DNA of 20,990 nucleotides from a virus. The notes beneath the pieces were generated by a model. It ran no database searches. It was not told the origin of the DNA and was given only the letters and a program-made list of their open reading frames with translations. Positions 13,566 to 20,340 of this stretch are shown here, piece after piece. The stretch is taken from IMG/VR virus record IMGVR_UViG_3300032420_000007, positions 1 through 20,990 of that record; one strand, 5' to 3'. The first letter of the stretch is position 1. Every line of letters begins with the position of its first letter. Position numbers and translations under genes: made by a program.

Positions 13566-13856
13566 ATGAATGCTGACACCAAGAAGAACTACGATGCGCG
13601 AGCGGCGGCCGAAGTCCCCCTCGAATACCCGGTCGTCGTCGATGGCGTGAAGTACAAGGCGCTGACGATGCGGCGGCCGAAGACCAAGGACTCCAAGATC
13701 GTTGCTGCGTCGCGCGGTGACGACATGGCGAAGGGTATCCTGCTTCTGGCGAACCTCTGCAATGTCGCCCCGAACGTGATCGAAGAACTCGATGAGGTCG
13801 ATACCAAGTCGCTGGGCGATCAGCTTGAAGCTTTTCGTGGGGGTCAGTTGAGCTAA
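13566..13856 (+). CDS. E: Tail assembly chaperone (short form)
   Basis: A 96-residue protein (P2 gpE 91) that assists tape-measure packing and tube assembly and is not part of the virion. The sequence AEVPLEYPVVVDGVKYKALTMRRPKTKDSKIVAASRGDD (about 15-53) followed by GILLLANLCNVAPNVIEELDEVDTKSLGDQLEAF is a clear member of the P2 E/Mu gp41-type chaperone pattern ('L..pv...g..i..ltlR.p...d'). It lies between tube and tape measure, as required. The ATG at 13566 follows GGGAG (13549-13553). The frame stops at TAA 13854-13856, but an overlapping -1 frame continues to the tape measure gene, suggesting a frameshifted long form. Confidence 0.85.
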   Translation: MNADTKKNYDARAAAEVPLEYPVVVDGVKYKALTMRRPKTKDSKIVAASRGDDMAKGILLLANLCNVAPNVIEELDEVDTKSLGDQLEAFRGGQLS

Positions 13857-14017
13857 GCGATCTTCGCAAGGCGATACTGACCCTGATCCGACTCACCAAA
13901 GGCGGCGTCTCGATCAGCGAAGTCGAGGAAATGGACTTCGACGATTTCCTCGGGTGGCTTGAAGCTGCGGCAGCGCTTCAGGCCGACATCAACAAGGCGC
14001 AGGCTAAGGGCAAGTAG
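13829..14017 (+). CDS. Tail assembly chaperone -1 frameshift extension (long form)
   Basis: The -1 frame relative to E opens after a TGA at 13826-13828 and runs to TAG 14015-14017, one base before the tape measure ATG. It has no plausible start codon with a ribosome site near its beginning; the only in-frame ATG (13931) would leave 28 residues. Its sequence (ELSDLRKAILTLIRLTKGG, then a DFDDFLGWLEAAAALQADI helix) is the typical C-terminal chaperone extension. Two slip-prone runs are in the overlap: TTTT (13832-13835), where Phe-TTT can re-pair perfectly, and GGGGG (13839-13843). The fusion would be about 150 residues, close to P2 E+E' (142). Neither run is a perfect X-XXY-YYZ heptamer. Confidence 0.78.
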   Translation, partial: SFSWGSVELSDLRKAILTLIRLTKGGVSISEVEEMDFDDFLGWLEAAAALQADINKAQAKGK

Positions 14018-16594
14018 ATGGCGACCAGCTTCTCCGTATTTGTGAACATCGGGGGCAAGGTCAACCCGAGCCTAGCAGCCGCCGTGGCCGCGACGAAGAC
14101 CCAAGTCAATAGCTTGGGCGCTTCGCTCGCGGGTATCGGCCAGCGCGGCGCTGCGCAGTTCGCGGCCCTCAATCGTTCCGTCGATGCGACGGCGAAGCGC
14201 TTCGAGAAACTTCAACAGAAGGGCCGTGACGCGGCGCTGGCGATCACGATGCCTAGCGCATTGGTCGCGCGAAGCGGTGCGTCGATTGTTTACGGCTTCG
14301 AGAAGGAACTCAACAAGACTCAAGCGTATGGCGAACTGTCCGATGAGCAGCTTAAGCGCATCGGAAACAACGCGCGTGAGATGGCCCGGCTCGGGCTTGC
14401 CGGCGCGAAGGATGCGGTCGAGCTTCAGCGTCGGTACATTCAGGCCGGTCGGTCAGTTGACCAGGCCATTGGTATGTCGCGACCGACGCTTAACTTCTCG
14501 CTGTACGGCGACGTTGAGCCGGCGAAAGCCGCTGACGTTATCACTTCGGTCGCCGCCGCATATCAGAAGCCGATGGAGACGCTTGAGCAGGCGAGCCAGG
14601 TTGCGACCCGGATCGGCGACGTGCTCGCAAAGGGCGCGAACATCTCGCGAGCCGACGTGTCCGACTTCGCGGAAGGCTTCAAGTACGTCGCCCCGCTGGC
14701 GCACAAGGCGGGCATGTCGATCGAGCAGGTAGCCGCTGCCATCGCGACGATGAATCAGAACGGCCTCAAGGGCAACGAGGCCGGCGTCGCGTTGCGCTCG
14801 ATGCTGATCCGTATGGTGAGGCCGACCGCAGCCGCGCGCGCCGCGCTGGAAGCCAATGGGCTGTCGTTCGAGCAGTTTACCAACAAATGGAAGAAGTTCG
14901 ACGGCAACGGCTTGCAGGGCGTTCTCAACTTGAACGGCATTAATGTGAACAAGTCCCTCATGGACAAGGTCACGAATGCCGTCAAGGACATGGACCCGCA
15001 GACGCAGGCGAAGCAGATTCGTGAGACGGTCACGAAGATGCTTGTCGAGGGCATGAAGCTGAAGGCGCGCGACGGCAAGGTAGTTGCCAGCACGATTTCA
15101 GGCTTCCTCGGCAATATGGCCGAAGAGGTTGACGCGGACGCCATGATCCGCGCTCTCGAAGAGAAGGGCGTCAGCCTCGGCAAGCTCGCTAATCTGTTCG
15201 ACGTTCGTCAGGGAGCCCGGCTCTCGACGCTGTTCTCGGGCGACTTGTATCAGAACCTCTTGGGCCAAATCCTCGATCCGAAGACCGATGGCGCGTCCGC
15301 GCGTGGTGCCGCGACGATGTTGAAGGGCATCGTTGGGGCTGTGATGCGGTTCAAGGGCGCATGGGACAACCTCTGGATCAGCATCGCCCGATCCGGCGTG
15401 CTCGACGTTGTCACGGATGCGCTTGAGCGGATCGCGAAGGCGATGGACGATCTCGGCAAGTCGAGCCCGGCGGCGTTGAAGCTCGGCGTCGGCCTGGTCG
15501 CGGCTGCGGCGGTGGCTGGACCGTTGCTGTTTGTCCTCGGCGCGATCGGTCGCCTCGGCGCATTCGCCTTCAAGGGTGTCGCCGCAGGGCTTGCGCTTCT
15601 GTTCGCGCCGCTTCGTTTGGCGGCGGTCGCTGTTGTGGGGCTCGCCCGAGGGCTCGCTCTGGCCGGCGCTGCGGCGCTGCTCTTTGGCGCGCGGCTGCGC
15701 GGTCTCATTGCCGCGATGGCGATGTTGCGGTTCTCGACGGTCGCGCTGGCCGGCGTGTCCGCCCTTGGCGCGGGCCTCGCCGCGTTCGGTGCGGCTGTTC
15801 TGCGCTTCCCCATCGTGGCCCTGCGCGCGGTCGGCGCCGCCTTGATCTTCAACCCCGTTGGTGTGGTCATCACGGCCATCGTTGTCGCTCTGACGGCGCT
15901 TGGCGTGTGGGTTGCCAACAACTGGAACGGCCTCAAAAGCTTCTTTGGCGGGTTCGGCGACGGGTTCATGTCCGGCGTTGGCCCGGCCGCCGGGGCGATC
16001 AAGAGCATCGGCGACGGCCTCGCGTCCGCCTTCGGATGGCTGGGGCGGTTGCTCGGTCCGCTGGACGAAAGCGGCGCCAAATGGAAGTCGTGGGGCGAGG
16101 CAGTCGGCGGCGCGGCAGCGAGCGGCGTCAACGCCGTGATCGACGGCATCAAAAGCCTGATTGGGTTCTTCGGCACCGTCATCTCGAAGGCTGGCGAGGT
16201 TGCCGGTGCCATCCGTGGCATGTGGTCCGCGCCGAAGACTTTGCCGAATGCGCCTAAGTCTCCCGCGCCGCTCGCTGGCGCGCGCGCATTGGGCGGCCCG
16301 GTGCGCTTCGGCAAGCCGTACTTGGTCGGCGAGCGCGGTCCTGAAATCTTCGTGCCCGGTCAGACCGGCCGTATCGAGACGAACGACACCCTGCGCGGAT
16401 TGACCACCAACGGGGCTGCGGCGGTCGCTGGCGCGTCTTCCAGTTCGACCACCAACACCCGCTCCCAGCGCGCGGAAGTCACTGTGCAGGTCCAAGGCGG
16501 CGATCCGGCGGCGATCGGCCGCGCAGCCGAAGATGCTGTCTACCGCGTCTTCGCCCGTCTTGAATCCGAACAGCGCGGCCTCTTGAGCGATTGA
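14018..16594 (+). CDS. T: Tail tape measure protein
   Basis: An 858-residue protein (P2 gpT 815) that sets tail length and is ejected with the DNA. At about 95-300 there is a TP901-type minor tail core, with AREMARLGLAGAKDAVELQRRYIQAG, DVITSVAAAYQKPMETLEQASQVATRIGDVLAKGANISRADVSDFAEGFKYVAPLAHKAGMS and ATMNQNGLKGNEAGVALRSML. A long hydrophobic, Ala/Gly/Leu-rich stretch (about 484-632) resembles membrane segments and may aid passage through the host membrane. The C-terminal part has the common GGPVRFGKPYLVGERGPEIFVPG element (about 758-780). It starts directly after the chaperone extension stop. By the usual 1.5 A per residue rule, the tail would be about 130 nm (estimate). Confidence 0.95.
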   Translation: MATSFSVFVNIGGKVNPSLAAAVAATKTQVNSLGASLAGIGQRGAAQFAALNRSVDATAKRFEKLQQKGRDAALAITMPSALVARSGASIVYGFEKELNKTQAYGELSDEQLKRIGNNAREMARLGLAGAKDAVELQRRYIQAGRSVDQAIGMSRPTLNFSLYGDVEPAKAADVITSVAAAYQKPMETLEQASQVATRIGDVLAKGANISRADVSDFAEGFKYVAPLAHKAGMSIEQVAAAIATMNQNGLKGNEAGVALRSMLIRMVRPTAAARAALEANGLSFEQFTNKWKKFDGNGLQGVLNLNGINVNKSLMDKVTNAVKDMDPQTQAKQIRETVTKMLVEGMKLKARDGKVVASTISGFLGNMAEEVDADAMIRALEEKGVSLGKLANLFDVRQGARLSTLFSGDLYQNLLGQILDPKTDGASARGAATMLKGIVGAVMRFKGAWDNLWISIARSGVLDVVTDALERIAKAMDDLGKSSPAALKLGVGLVAAAAVAGPLLFVLGAIGRLGAFAFKGVAAGLALLFAPLRLAAVAVVGLARGLALAGAAALLFGARLRGLIAAMAMLRFSTVALAGVSALGAGLAAFGAAVLRFPIVALRAVGAALIFNPVGVVITAIVVALTALGVWVANNWNGLKSFFGGFGDGFMSGVGPAAGAIKSIGDGLASAFGWLGRLLGPLDESGAKWKSWGEAVGGAAASGVNAVIDGIKSLIGFFGTVISKAGEVAGAIRGMWSAPKTLPNAPKSPAPLAGARALGGPVRFGKPYLVGERGPEIFVPGQTGRIETNDTLRGLTTNGAAAVAGASSSSTTNTRSQRAEVTVQVQGGDPAAIGRAAEDAVYRVFARLESEQRGLLSD

Positions 16595-16596
16595 TC

Positions 16597-16983
16597 ATGC
16601 AAAGCACCGTCCTTCTCGCCCTCGGCTCCTATCGGTTCGCGGTCTCCACTGGCGCGTACCAGAAGTTTGAACGAAGTTCGTCCTGGCGTTGGCCGACGCA
16701 GGAACGGATCGGCATGGCGCCAGCCGCGCAATATGTCGGCCCCGGCGAGGACACGATCTCGATCGATGGCGTGATCTTCCCGCACTACCGGGGCGGCCTG
16801 CGCCAGATCGACCAGATGCGAGCGCAGGCCGGTATGGGCAGGCCGCTCCCGTTGATCACCGGCTTCGGTCGCTATCTCGGAAGCTACGTCATCGAGACGA
16901 TCAAGGAGACTCAAGAGGTCCTGATGTCGGACGGCGCGCCGCGCAAGATCGAGTTCTCGATCAGCCTGAAGGCATATGCGTGA
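16597..16983 (+). CDS. U: Tail protein U
   Basis: A 128-residue homologue of P2 gpU (159), a P2-type tail protein of the GpU family. The pattern 'LALGSYRFAVSTGAYQKFERSSSWRWPTQERIG' (7-39) and then PAAQYVGPGEDTISIDGVIFPHYRGGLRQIDQMRAQAG (about 42-79) is characteristic. The closing GRYLGSYVIETIKETQEVLM and PRKIEFSISLKAYA complete the family. ATG 16597 gives the family start; a TTG two codons upstream is an unlikely alternative. The stop shares its last base with the X start (TGATG). Confidence 0.93.
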   Translation: MQSTVLLALGSYRFAVSTGAYQKFERSSSWRWPTQERIGMAPAAQYVGPGEDTISIDGVIFPHYRGGLRQIDQMRAQAGMGRPLPLITGFGRYLGSYVIETIKETQEVLMSDGAPRKIEFSISLKAYA

Positions 16984-17189
16984 TGGAAAACTACACGACG
17001 ATGGATGGCGACACGGTCGATCTGATCGCATGGCACCGCTTCGGCGATACGCGCGACGCGGCTGAGGTAATCCTTCGCGCAAACCCCGGACTTGCCGCCG
17101 CCGGAACGAAGCTCCCGCCCGGCATGACCATCGTCATTCCGGCGTGGACGAAGAAGAAAGTCAACGCGACAACGAGGATTTGGTCGTGA
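16983..17189 (+). CDS. X: Tail protein X (LysM-like)
   Basis: A 68-residue protein, nearly the size of P2 gpX (67). The sequence MENYTTMDGDTVDLIAWHRFG, then DTRDAAEVILRANPGLAAAGTKLPPGMTIVIPAW, is the P2 X/LysM pattern (GDtvd.ia...yG....a.e.il.aNP.La..g..lp.G..i.lP). gpX-type proteins bind near the baseplate hub and may anchor the tail tip. ATG 16983 overlaps the U stop; the stop TGA overlaps the GTG start of gene D. A longer frame upstream of this start runs through U in another frame and is not real. Confidence 0.9.
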   Translation: MENYTTMDGDTVDLIAWHRFGDTRDAAEVILRANPGLAAAGTKLPPGMTIVIPAWTKKKVNATTRIWS

Positions 17190-18346
17190 CACCCGCGTGC
17201 CGCATCATGCTCGACGGAACCGACATCACCGCAAACCTGCTGCCGGCACCTTTTGGCCTGCCGCTCGAAGGTGGTGGTCGGGTCATTGCTGGCGGCGGTC
17301 TTGGCTTCGGCCGTGGCGCACTGCTTTCGATCACTGTGCAGGACAATGAGGGCAAGAAGTCCGACTCCTGCGAGCTTGAACTGGATGCCCGCGAGTACAT
17401 CCCGTCGCCTGGCAAGGGTGCGAAGATGCAGGTCTGGCTCGGCTTCGTCGAGACCGGCGTCAACTACATGGGCACCTATCTAATCGAGTCGTGGACGAAG
17501 AAGGGGCGGCCGAAGACGATGAGTGTTTCGGCGAAGGCCGCCGGCCTCACGACGGATATCAAGGCCCCGAAGTCTCGGTCCTATCATGAGACAACGGTCG
17601 GCGACATCGTCAAGAAGGTCGCCGGCAAACACGGCCTGGGCGTTGTCATCTCGGGCGAGTTGGCCGGCGTGAAGATCGGGCATATTGACCAATCGAACGA
17701 GTCCGACATCAACTTCCTCACACGGCTGGGCGGGCGCGTCGGCGCTAACTTCAAGCTGGCGGACGAGAAGATCATCTTCAACAAGGCCGGCTCGGGCCAG
17801 CTTCCCGGCGGCGGTGCGGCGCCGACCTTCATCCTCACCGAAACCGGGCAGACGGAATGGGATTGCACCGGCTCCACGCGAGGCGAATACGAGTCCGTCG
17901 AAGCCGCTTGGCACAACGTCAAGAAGGGTGAACGCGAGTGGGTGAAGAGCAAGGGTGGTGGTGGCGGCGGCAAGAAGGGCGCTGTCCATCGTAACCGGAA
18001 GCTCTTCAAGACGAAGGAAGAGGCCGAGGCGCAGGCCAACGCCACGAAGTCGTCGCTCGCGCGCGGCGGCAAGGTCTTCAGCGCAAGTTTTCCCGGCCGC
18101 ACTGAGATGTTCGCTGGCGCGGGGCTGATGGCGGTCGGCTTCGACCCCGATGCTGACGATGCCTACACGATCAAGTCGGCGACGCACAGCCTCAATGGTC
18201 AGGGCCTCACCACTCGCATTTCGTGCGAGCAGGGCGGCGAGGGTGACGACAACTCTTGGAGTGGAAGCAGCAAGCCCGGTAAAAAACCTGGCTTGACGTC
18301 ACCGAACAATTCCGCCGGTGACGTTGGTGGAGGGAATGTCGCCTAG
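17186..18346 (+). CDS. D: Baseplate hub protein D (gp27-like, late control D)
   Basis: A 386-residue protein, almost identical in size to P2 gpD (387). It should form the trimeric hub that joins the tube to the V spike. The N-terminal part has PACRIMLDGTDITANLLPAPFG and LLSITVQDNEGKKSDSCELELDAREYI (about 43-69), then a 'MQVWLGFVETGVNYMGTYLIESWTKKG' strand unit (about 81-107), and the GVKIGHIDQSNESDINFLTRLGGRVGANFKLADEKIIF region (about 160-200), all in the Phage_GPD pattern. A Lys/Gly linker with six successive glycines lies at about residues 255-260. GTG 17186 overlaps the X stop (GTGA); an ATG at 17144 inside X is less likely. The last 25 codons carry two abutting hairpins. Confidence 0.92.
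   Translation: MTPACRIMLDGTDITANLLPAPFGLPLEGGGRVIAGGGLGFGRGALLSITVQDNEGKKSDSCELELDAREYIPSPGKGAKMQVWLGFVETGVNYMGTYLIESWTKKGRPKTMSVSAKAAGLTTDIKAPKSRSYHETTVGDIVKKVAGKHGLGVVISGELAGVKIGHIDQSNESDINFLTRLGGRVGANFKLADEKIIFNKAGSGQLPGGGAAPTFILTETGQTEWDCTGSTRGEYESVEAAWHNVKKGEREWVKSKGGGGGGKKGAVHRNRKLFKTKEEAEAQANATKSSLARGGKVFSASFPGRTEMFAGAGLMAVGFDPDADDAYTIKSATHSLNGQGLTTRISCEQGGEGDDNSWSGSSKPGKKPGLTSPNNSAGDVGGGNVA
18271..18324 (+). promoter_or_regulatory. Two abutting hairpins at the end of gene D
   Basis: First hairpin: CAAGCCCGGT (18271-18280) and ACCTGGCTTG (18286-18295) pair at 9 of 10 positions with an A5 loop. Second: ACGTCACCG (18296-18304) and CGGTGACGT (18316-18324) pair perfectly (9 bp) with an 11-base loop, and follow the first with no gap. 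Both lie inside the last codons of D, 22 bases before the stop, at the junction of tail and lysis genes. No T-run follows. Possible roles are pausing, 3'-end protection or processing. Confidence 0.55.
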
Positions 18347-18406
18347 TCTATGTCTGTAAAATTGCGTGGAAGCGGCGACTCAAATGGTCCTGACGGACGC
18401 GGAACG

Positions 18407-18447
18407 ATGGCTGATCATACTCTCACGAACTAATCGGAGAGAGCCAT
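18407..18447 (+). promoter_or_regulatory. Compound hairpin covering the lysin ribosome site and start
   Basis: ATGGCT (18407-18412) pairs with AGCCAT (18442-18447), and CTCTC (18420-18424) with GAGAG (18437-18441); the right arms are contiguous, while the left arms are split by a 7-base bulge. The ribosome site GGAGAGAG (18436-18443) is wholly within the paired region and the stem reaches into the ATG at 18446. The 99-base gap from 18347 holds no other clear signal; a CATACT at 18416-18421 resembles a -10 box but lacks a fitting -35. Confidence 0.5.
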
Positions 18448-19357
18448 GCAGTCGATCACCATCAACAACGGCCTTGCCTATCAAGGCGGACGCCGGTTGC
18501 CGTTTGTGAAGAGCCCGAACATCGGCGGCAAACTCAATCCGATCTACATCGTGATCCACGACACCGCTTCCGGCCTGAAGGACGATGGCGATGTGTCGTG
18601 GCTCGCCGATCGCGCGAGTAAGGTTTCGGCCCATTTCGTCGTCAGCCGCGAAGGCAAGATCACGCAACTTGTGCCGTGCAACGTGGTCGCGTGGCACGCC
18701 GGCAAGTCGCAGTGGCGCGGCAGGAAGTTCCTCAACAGCTATGCTGTCGGGATCGAAATCGACAATCCCGGCAAGCTTCAGAAGGTGTCGGAAGGCGTCT
18801 ACAAGAACGCCGTCGTGACGATCGACACCAACAAGAACCCGAAGCTGAAGGTGGAGTACGCGAAGTCGGATGCGCACGGCGCTGGTTATTGGCTCGCCTA
18901 TTCCGCCGCACAGATCGAGGCCGTCGAGGCGCTGTGCCGCTCGGTCGCGTCCGAATACGCGATCGAGGATATTCTGACTCACTGGATGATTTCGCCGGGG
19001 CGGAAGATCGACACGAATCCTCTGTACCCGCTGGACGCTCTTCGCAAGAACGTGCTGCGACGCGCGCAGTATGGCTTCGCGGACCTTTCGGCGGGAACCG
19101 ACCGGACGGACACCGATGAAAGCGGCGGCGAGGAAGACGTGGTGCTGTCCGTCGAGAAAGACCGAGACGAAAGCGCCACCAAACCCGGCAAGCTCGCGGC
19201 GTTCATCAAGAGCAAGTTCACGGCGGCGTCCGGCCTCTTCACCGGCCTGTCGTTGTCGTCGGTCACGGGCCTGCTCACTGATTGGAGGGTGATCACCGCG
19301 CTCGGTGTCTTCATCCTGATCGGGCTTGCGATTTGGGCGTGGAGCGAAAGGGAATGA
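18446..19357 (+). CDS. Endolysin: N-acetylmuramoyl-L-alanine amidase with C-terminal membrane segment
   Basis: A 303-residue protein. Residues 30-200 form an Amidase_2 zinc hydrolase that cuts the amide bond between muramic acid and L-alanine in peptidoglycan. Visible motifs are IYIVIHDT (H38, first zinc ligand), SAHFVVSREGKITQLV (61-76), VAWHAG (H84), SYAVGIEID (98-106), and THWMISPGRKIDTNP (178-192), giving H179 and D189 as the remaining ligands. An acidic linker (about 217-242) leads to a small helical region and a hydrophobic segment at 281-299 ending in charged ERE, consistent with a C-terminal membrane anchor. There is no N-terminal signal. Most amidase endolysins lack such an anchor. 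The next gene overlaps its stop (ATGA). Confidence 0.92.
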   Translation: MQSITINNGLAYQGGRRLPFVKSPNIGGKLNPIYIVIHDTASGLKDDGDVSWLADRASKVSAHFVVSREGKITQLVPCNVVAWHAGKSQWRGRKFLNSYAVGIEIDNPGKLQKVSEGVYKNAVVTIDTNKNPKLKVEYAKSDAHGAGYWLAYSAAQIEAVEALCRSVASEYAIEDILTHWMISPGRKIDTNPLYPLDALRKNVLRRAQYGFADLSAGTDRTDTDESGGEEDVVLSVEKDRDESATKPGKLAAFIKSKFTAASGLFTGLSLSSVTGLLTDWRVITALGVFILIGLAIWAWSERE

Positions 19358-19818
19358 GCGGCTTTCTCTGGACGCTCGTTACGTCGGACGTATTCTTGGC
19401 TGCGTTGGGGGTTCTGATCCTCGCCGCAGTAGTCGTTGGGTATTTTCCGATTGTGAGCAGCATCGCTGCGCTGAGGGGGTATGTCACCACGGCGCGATTT
19501 GCGTTGCTGCTCTTCGTCGGGGCCGCCGCCTTCCTTGTCGGTTTCCGCGTAGCGGATGATCGAGCGGAGGTGGCGGCCCTGCGCGAGAAGATCGCGGCAA
19601 AAGACAACATGATCCAAGTCAAGAACATGGAACTTTTGCTTTCCCAGCAAATGGCCGATCAGGCCGATCTTGAACGGAAGGCCGCAGCCGCGCGCGCCGA
19701 AGCAGCACAGGACGAAATCAATGACTACGCGGAACGTCTCCAAGCTCGCCCGAACGCTGCTTGCTTGCTCGGTCCTGACGACTTCACTCGCGGCGTGCGC
19801 AACGACGCAAGGCGCTGA
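19354..19818 (+). CDS. Rz: Rz-like i-spanin with two membrane segments
   Basis: A 154-residue inner-membrane spanin subunit. Two hydrophobic segments are seen at residues 13-31 and 49-64, followed by a long charged coiled coil (about 68-138, AEVAALREKIAAKDNMIQ and later DEINDYAERLQ) and a conserved end 'ARPNAACLLGPDDFTRGV' like the C-termini of alphaproteobacterial i-spanins. It should reach across the periplasm to an outer-membrane o-spanin, whose gene overlaps it in the +1 frame. Ordinary i-spanins have one N-terminal membrane segment; the extra one is unusual. The start overlaps the lysin stop (ATGA) and is preferred to earlier in-frame codons inside the lysin gene. Confidence 0.82.
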   Translation: MSGFLWTLVTSDVFLAALGVLILAAVVVGYFPIVSSIAALRGYVTTARFALLLFVGAAAFLVGFRVADDRAEVAALREKIAAKDNMIQVKNMELLLSQQMADQADLERKAAAARAEAAQDEINDYAERLQARPNAACLLGPDDFTRGVRNDARR

Positions 19819-20008
19819 TCCGGTCAAGCCGTCGCTTCCTCACGAATCGACGGTGGTCCCCGATCAGGTGGCCGCACCGAACATCCAACCTGGAATGGAC
19901 GCGCGCGTGGCGTGGAGGATGGAAGAGGCGGCTCGGACTGAAGCCAACAATCGCCTCGGCATCGCGCGAAAGAACGTTCGGAACATGCGGATCGAGTACG
20001 CCAAATGA
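19721..20008 (+). CDS. Rz1: Rz1-like o-spanin lipoprotein (overlaps Rz)
   Basis: A 95-residue lipoprotein that completes the spanin pair. The N-terminus MTTRNVSKLARTLLACSVLT is a basic start plus hydrophobic core, ending in a lipobox LAAC with the lipidated cysteine at residue 26. The mature part (about 70 residues) is Pro-rich at first (DPVKPSLPHES and PNIQPG), then charged and helical (MEEAARTEANNRLGIARKN). The first 98 bases lie inside the i-spanin gene in the +1 frame, the classic embedded Rz/Rz1 arrangement. An upstream in-frame ATG at 19670 would add 17 residues before the signal and is unlikely. The stop overlaps the next start (ATGA). Confidence 0.85.
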   Translation: MTTRNVSKLARTLLACSVLTTSLAACATTQGADPVKPSLPHESTVVPDQVAAPNIQPGMDARVAWRMEEAARTEANNRLGIARKNVRNMRIEYAK

Positions 20009-20340
20009 TCACGGTTGAGGAAGGCGTAGTCCTCTCGATCGTTGCGCTGGTCGGCGCTGGCGTTGGTGTGCTGATCCGCAACGCAGTGCAGCACACCAGG
20101 ACTGAGGCATCCGCAAGGGCCGGAAAGGCAATCGCCAATGAGGCGAAGGCCGCAGCGATCGAGGCGCAGCGACAAGCTGCTGCGATCGAGCGCGACCTCG
20201 CTCAGTTTCGTGAGAGGGTGGCGCAGGAATACGCGACCATCGCGTTGTTCGACCGATTCGAAGAGCGAGTAGTCCGCTCGCTCGATCGCATCGGCGAGAG
20301 GTTCGACAAGTTTTTGACGCAGAGTGGGAAGCCGCAGTGA
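20005..20340 (+). CDS. Small membrane protein with coiled coil, unknown function
   Basis: A 111-residue protein. One hydrophobic segment (about residues 6-24, EGVVLSIVALVGAGVGVLI) is followed by an Ala/Glu/Gln-rich region (about 30-75) that should form a coiled coil, then a charged helix with FDRFEERVVRSLDRIGERFDKFL. This is a plan also seen in DUF2730-type Mu-like proteins and some small lysis or pre-packaging proteins, but no family is certain. Position after the spanins would fit a holin, antiholin or accessory lysis protein; the single segment and long soluble tail do not match a typical holin. Its start is in the o-spanin stop (ATGA) and its stop in the GTG of the next gene. Confidence 0.68.
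   Translation: MITVEEGVVLSIVALVGAGVGVLIRNAVQHTRTEASARAGKAIANEAKAAAIEAQRQAAAIERDLAQFRERVAQEYATIALFDRFEERVVRSLDRIGERFDKFLTQSGKPQ

Noticed and set aside
13543-13566. Seven-codon mini-gene (MSGSFEV) ending in the E start codon
   Set aside because: No ribosome site precedes its ATG and it covers the likely ribosome site of E; most likely chance.
15098-16495. Minus-strand open frame of 465 codons opposite the tape measure gene
   Set aside because: Shadow of the Ala/Gly-rich hydrophobic tape measure; product is a featureless Arg/Glu-rich chain.
18393-18421. Possible promoter before the lysin gene (CATACT as -10)
   Set aside because: No -35-like hexamer at 16-18 bases upstream; one weak box is not enough.
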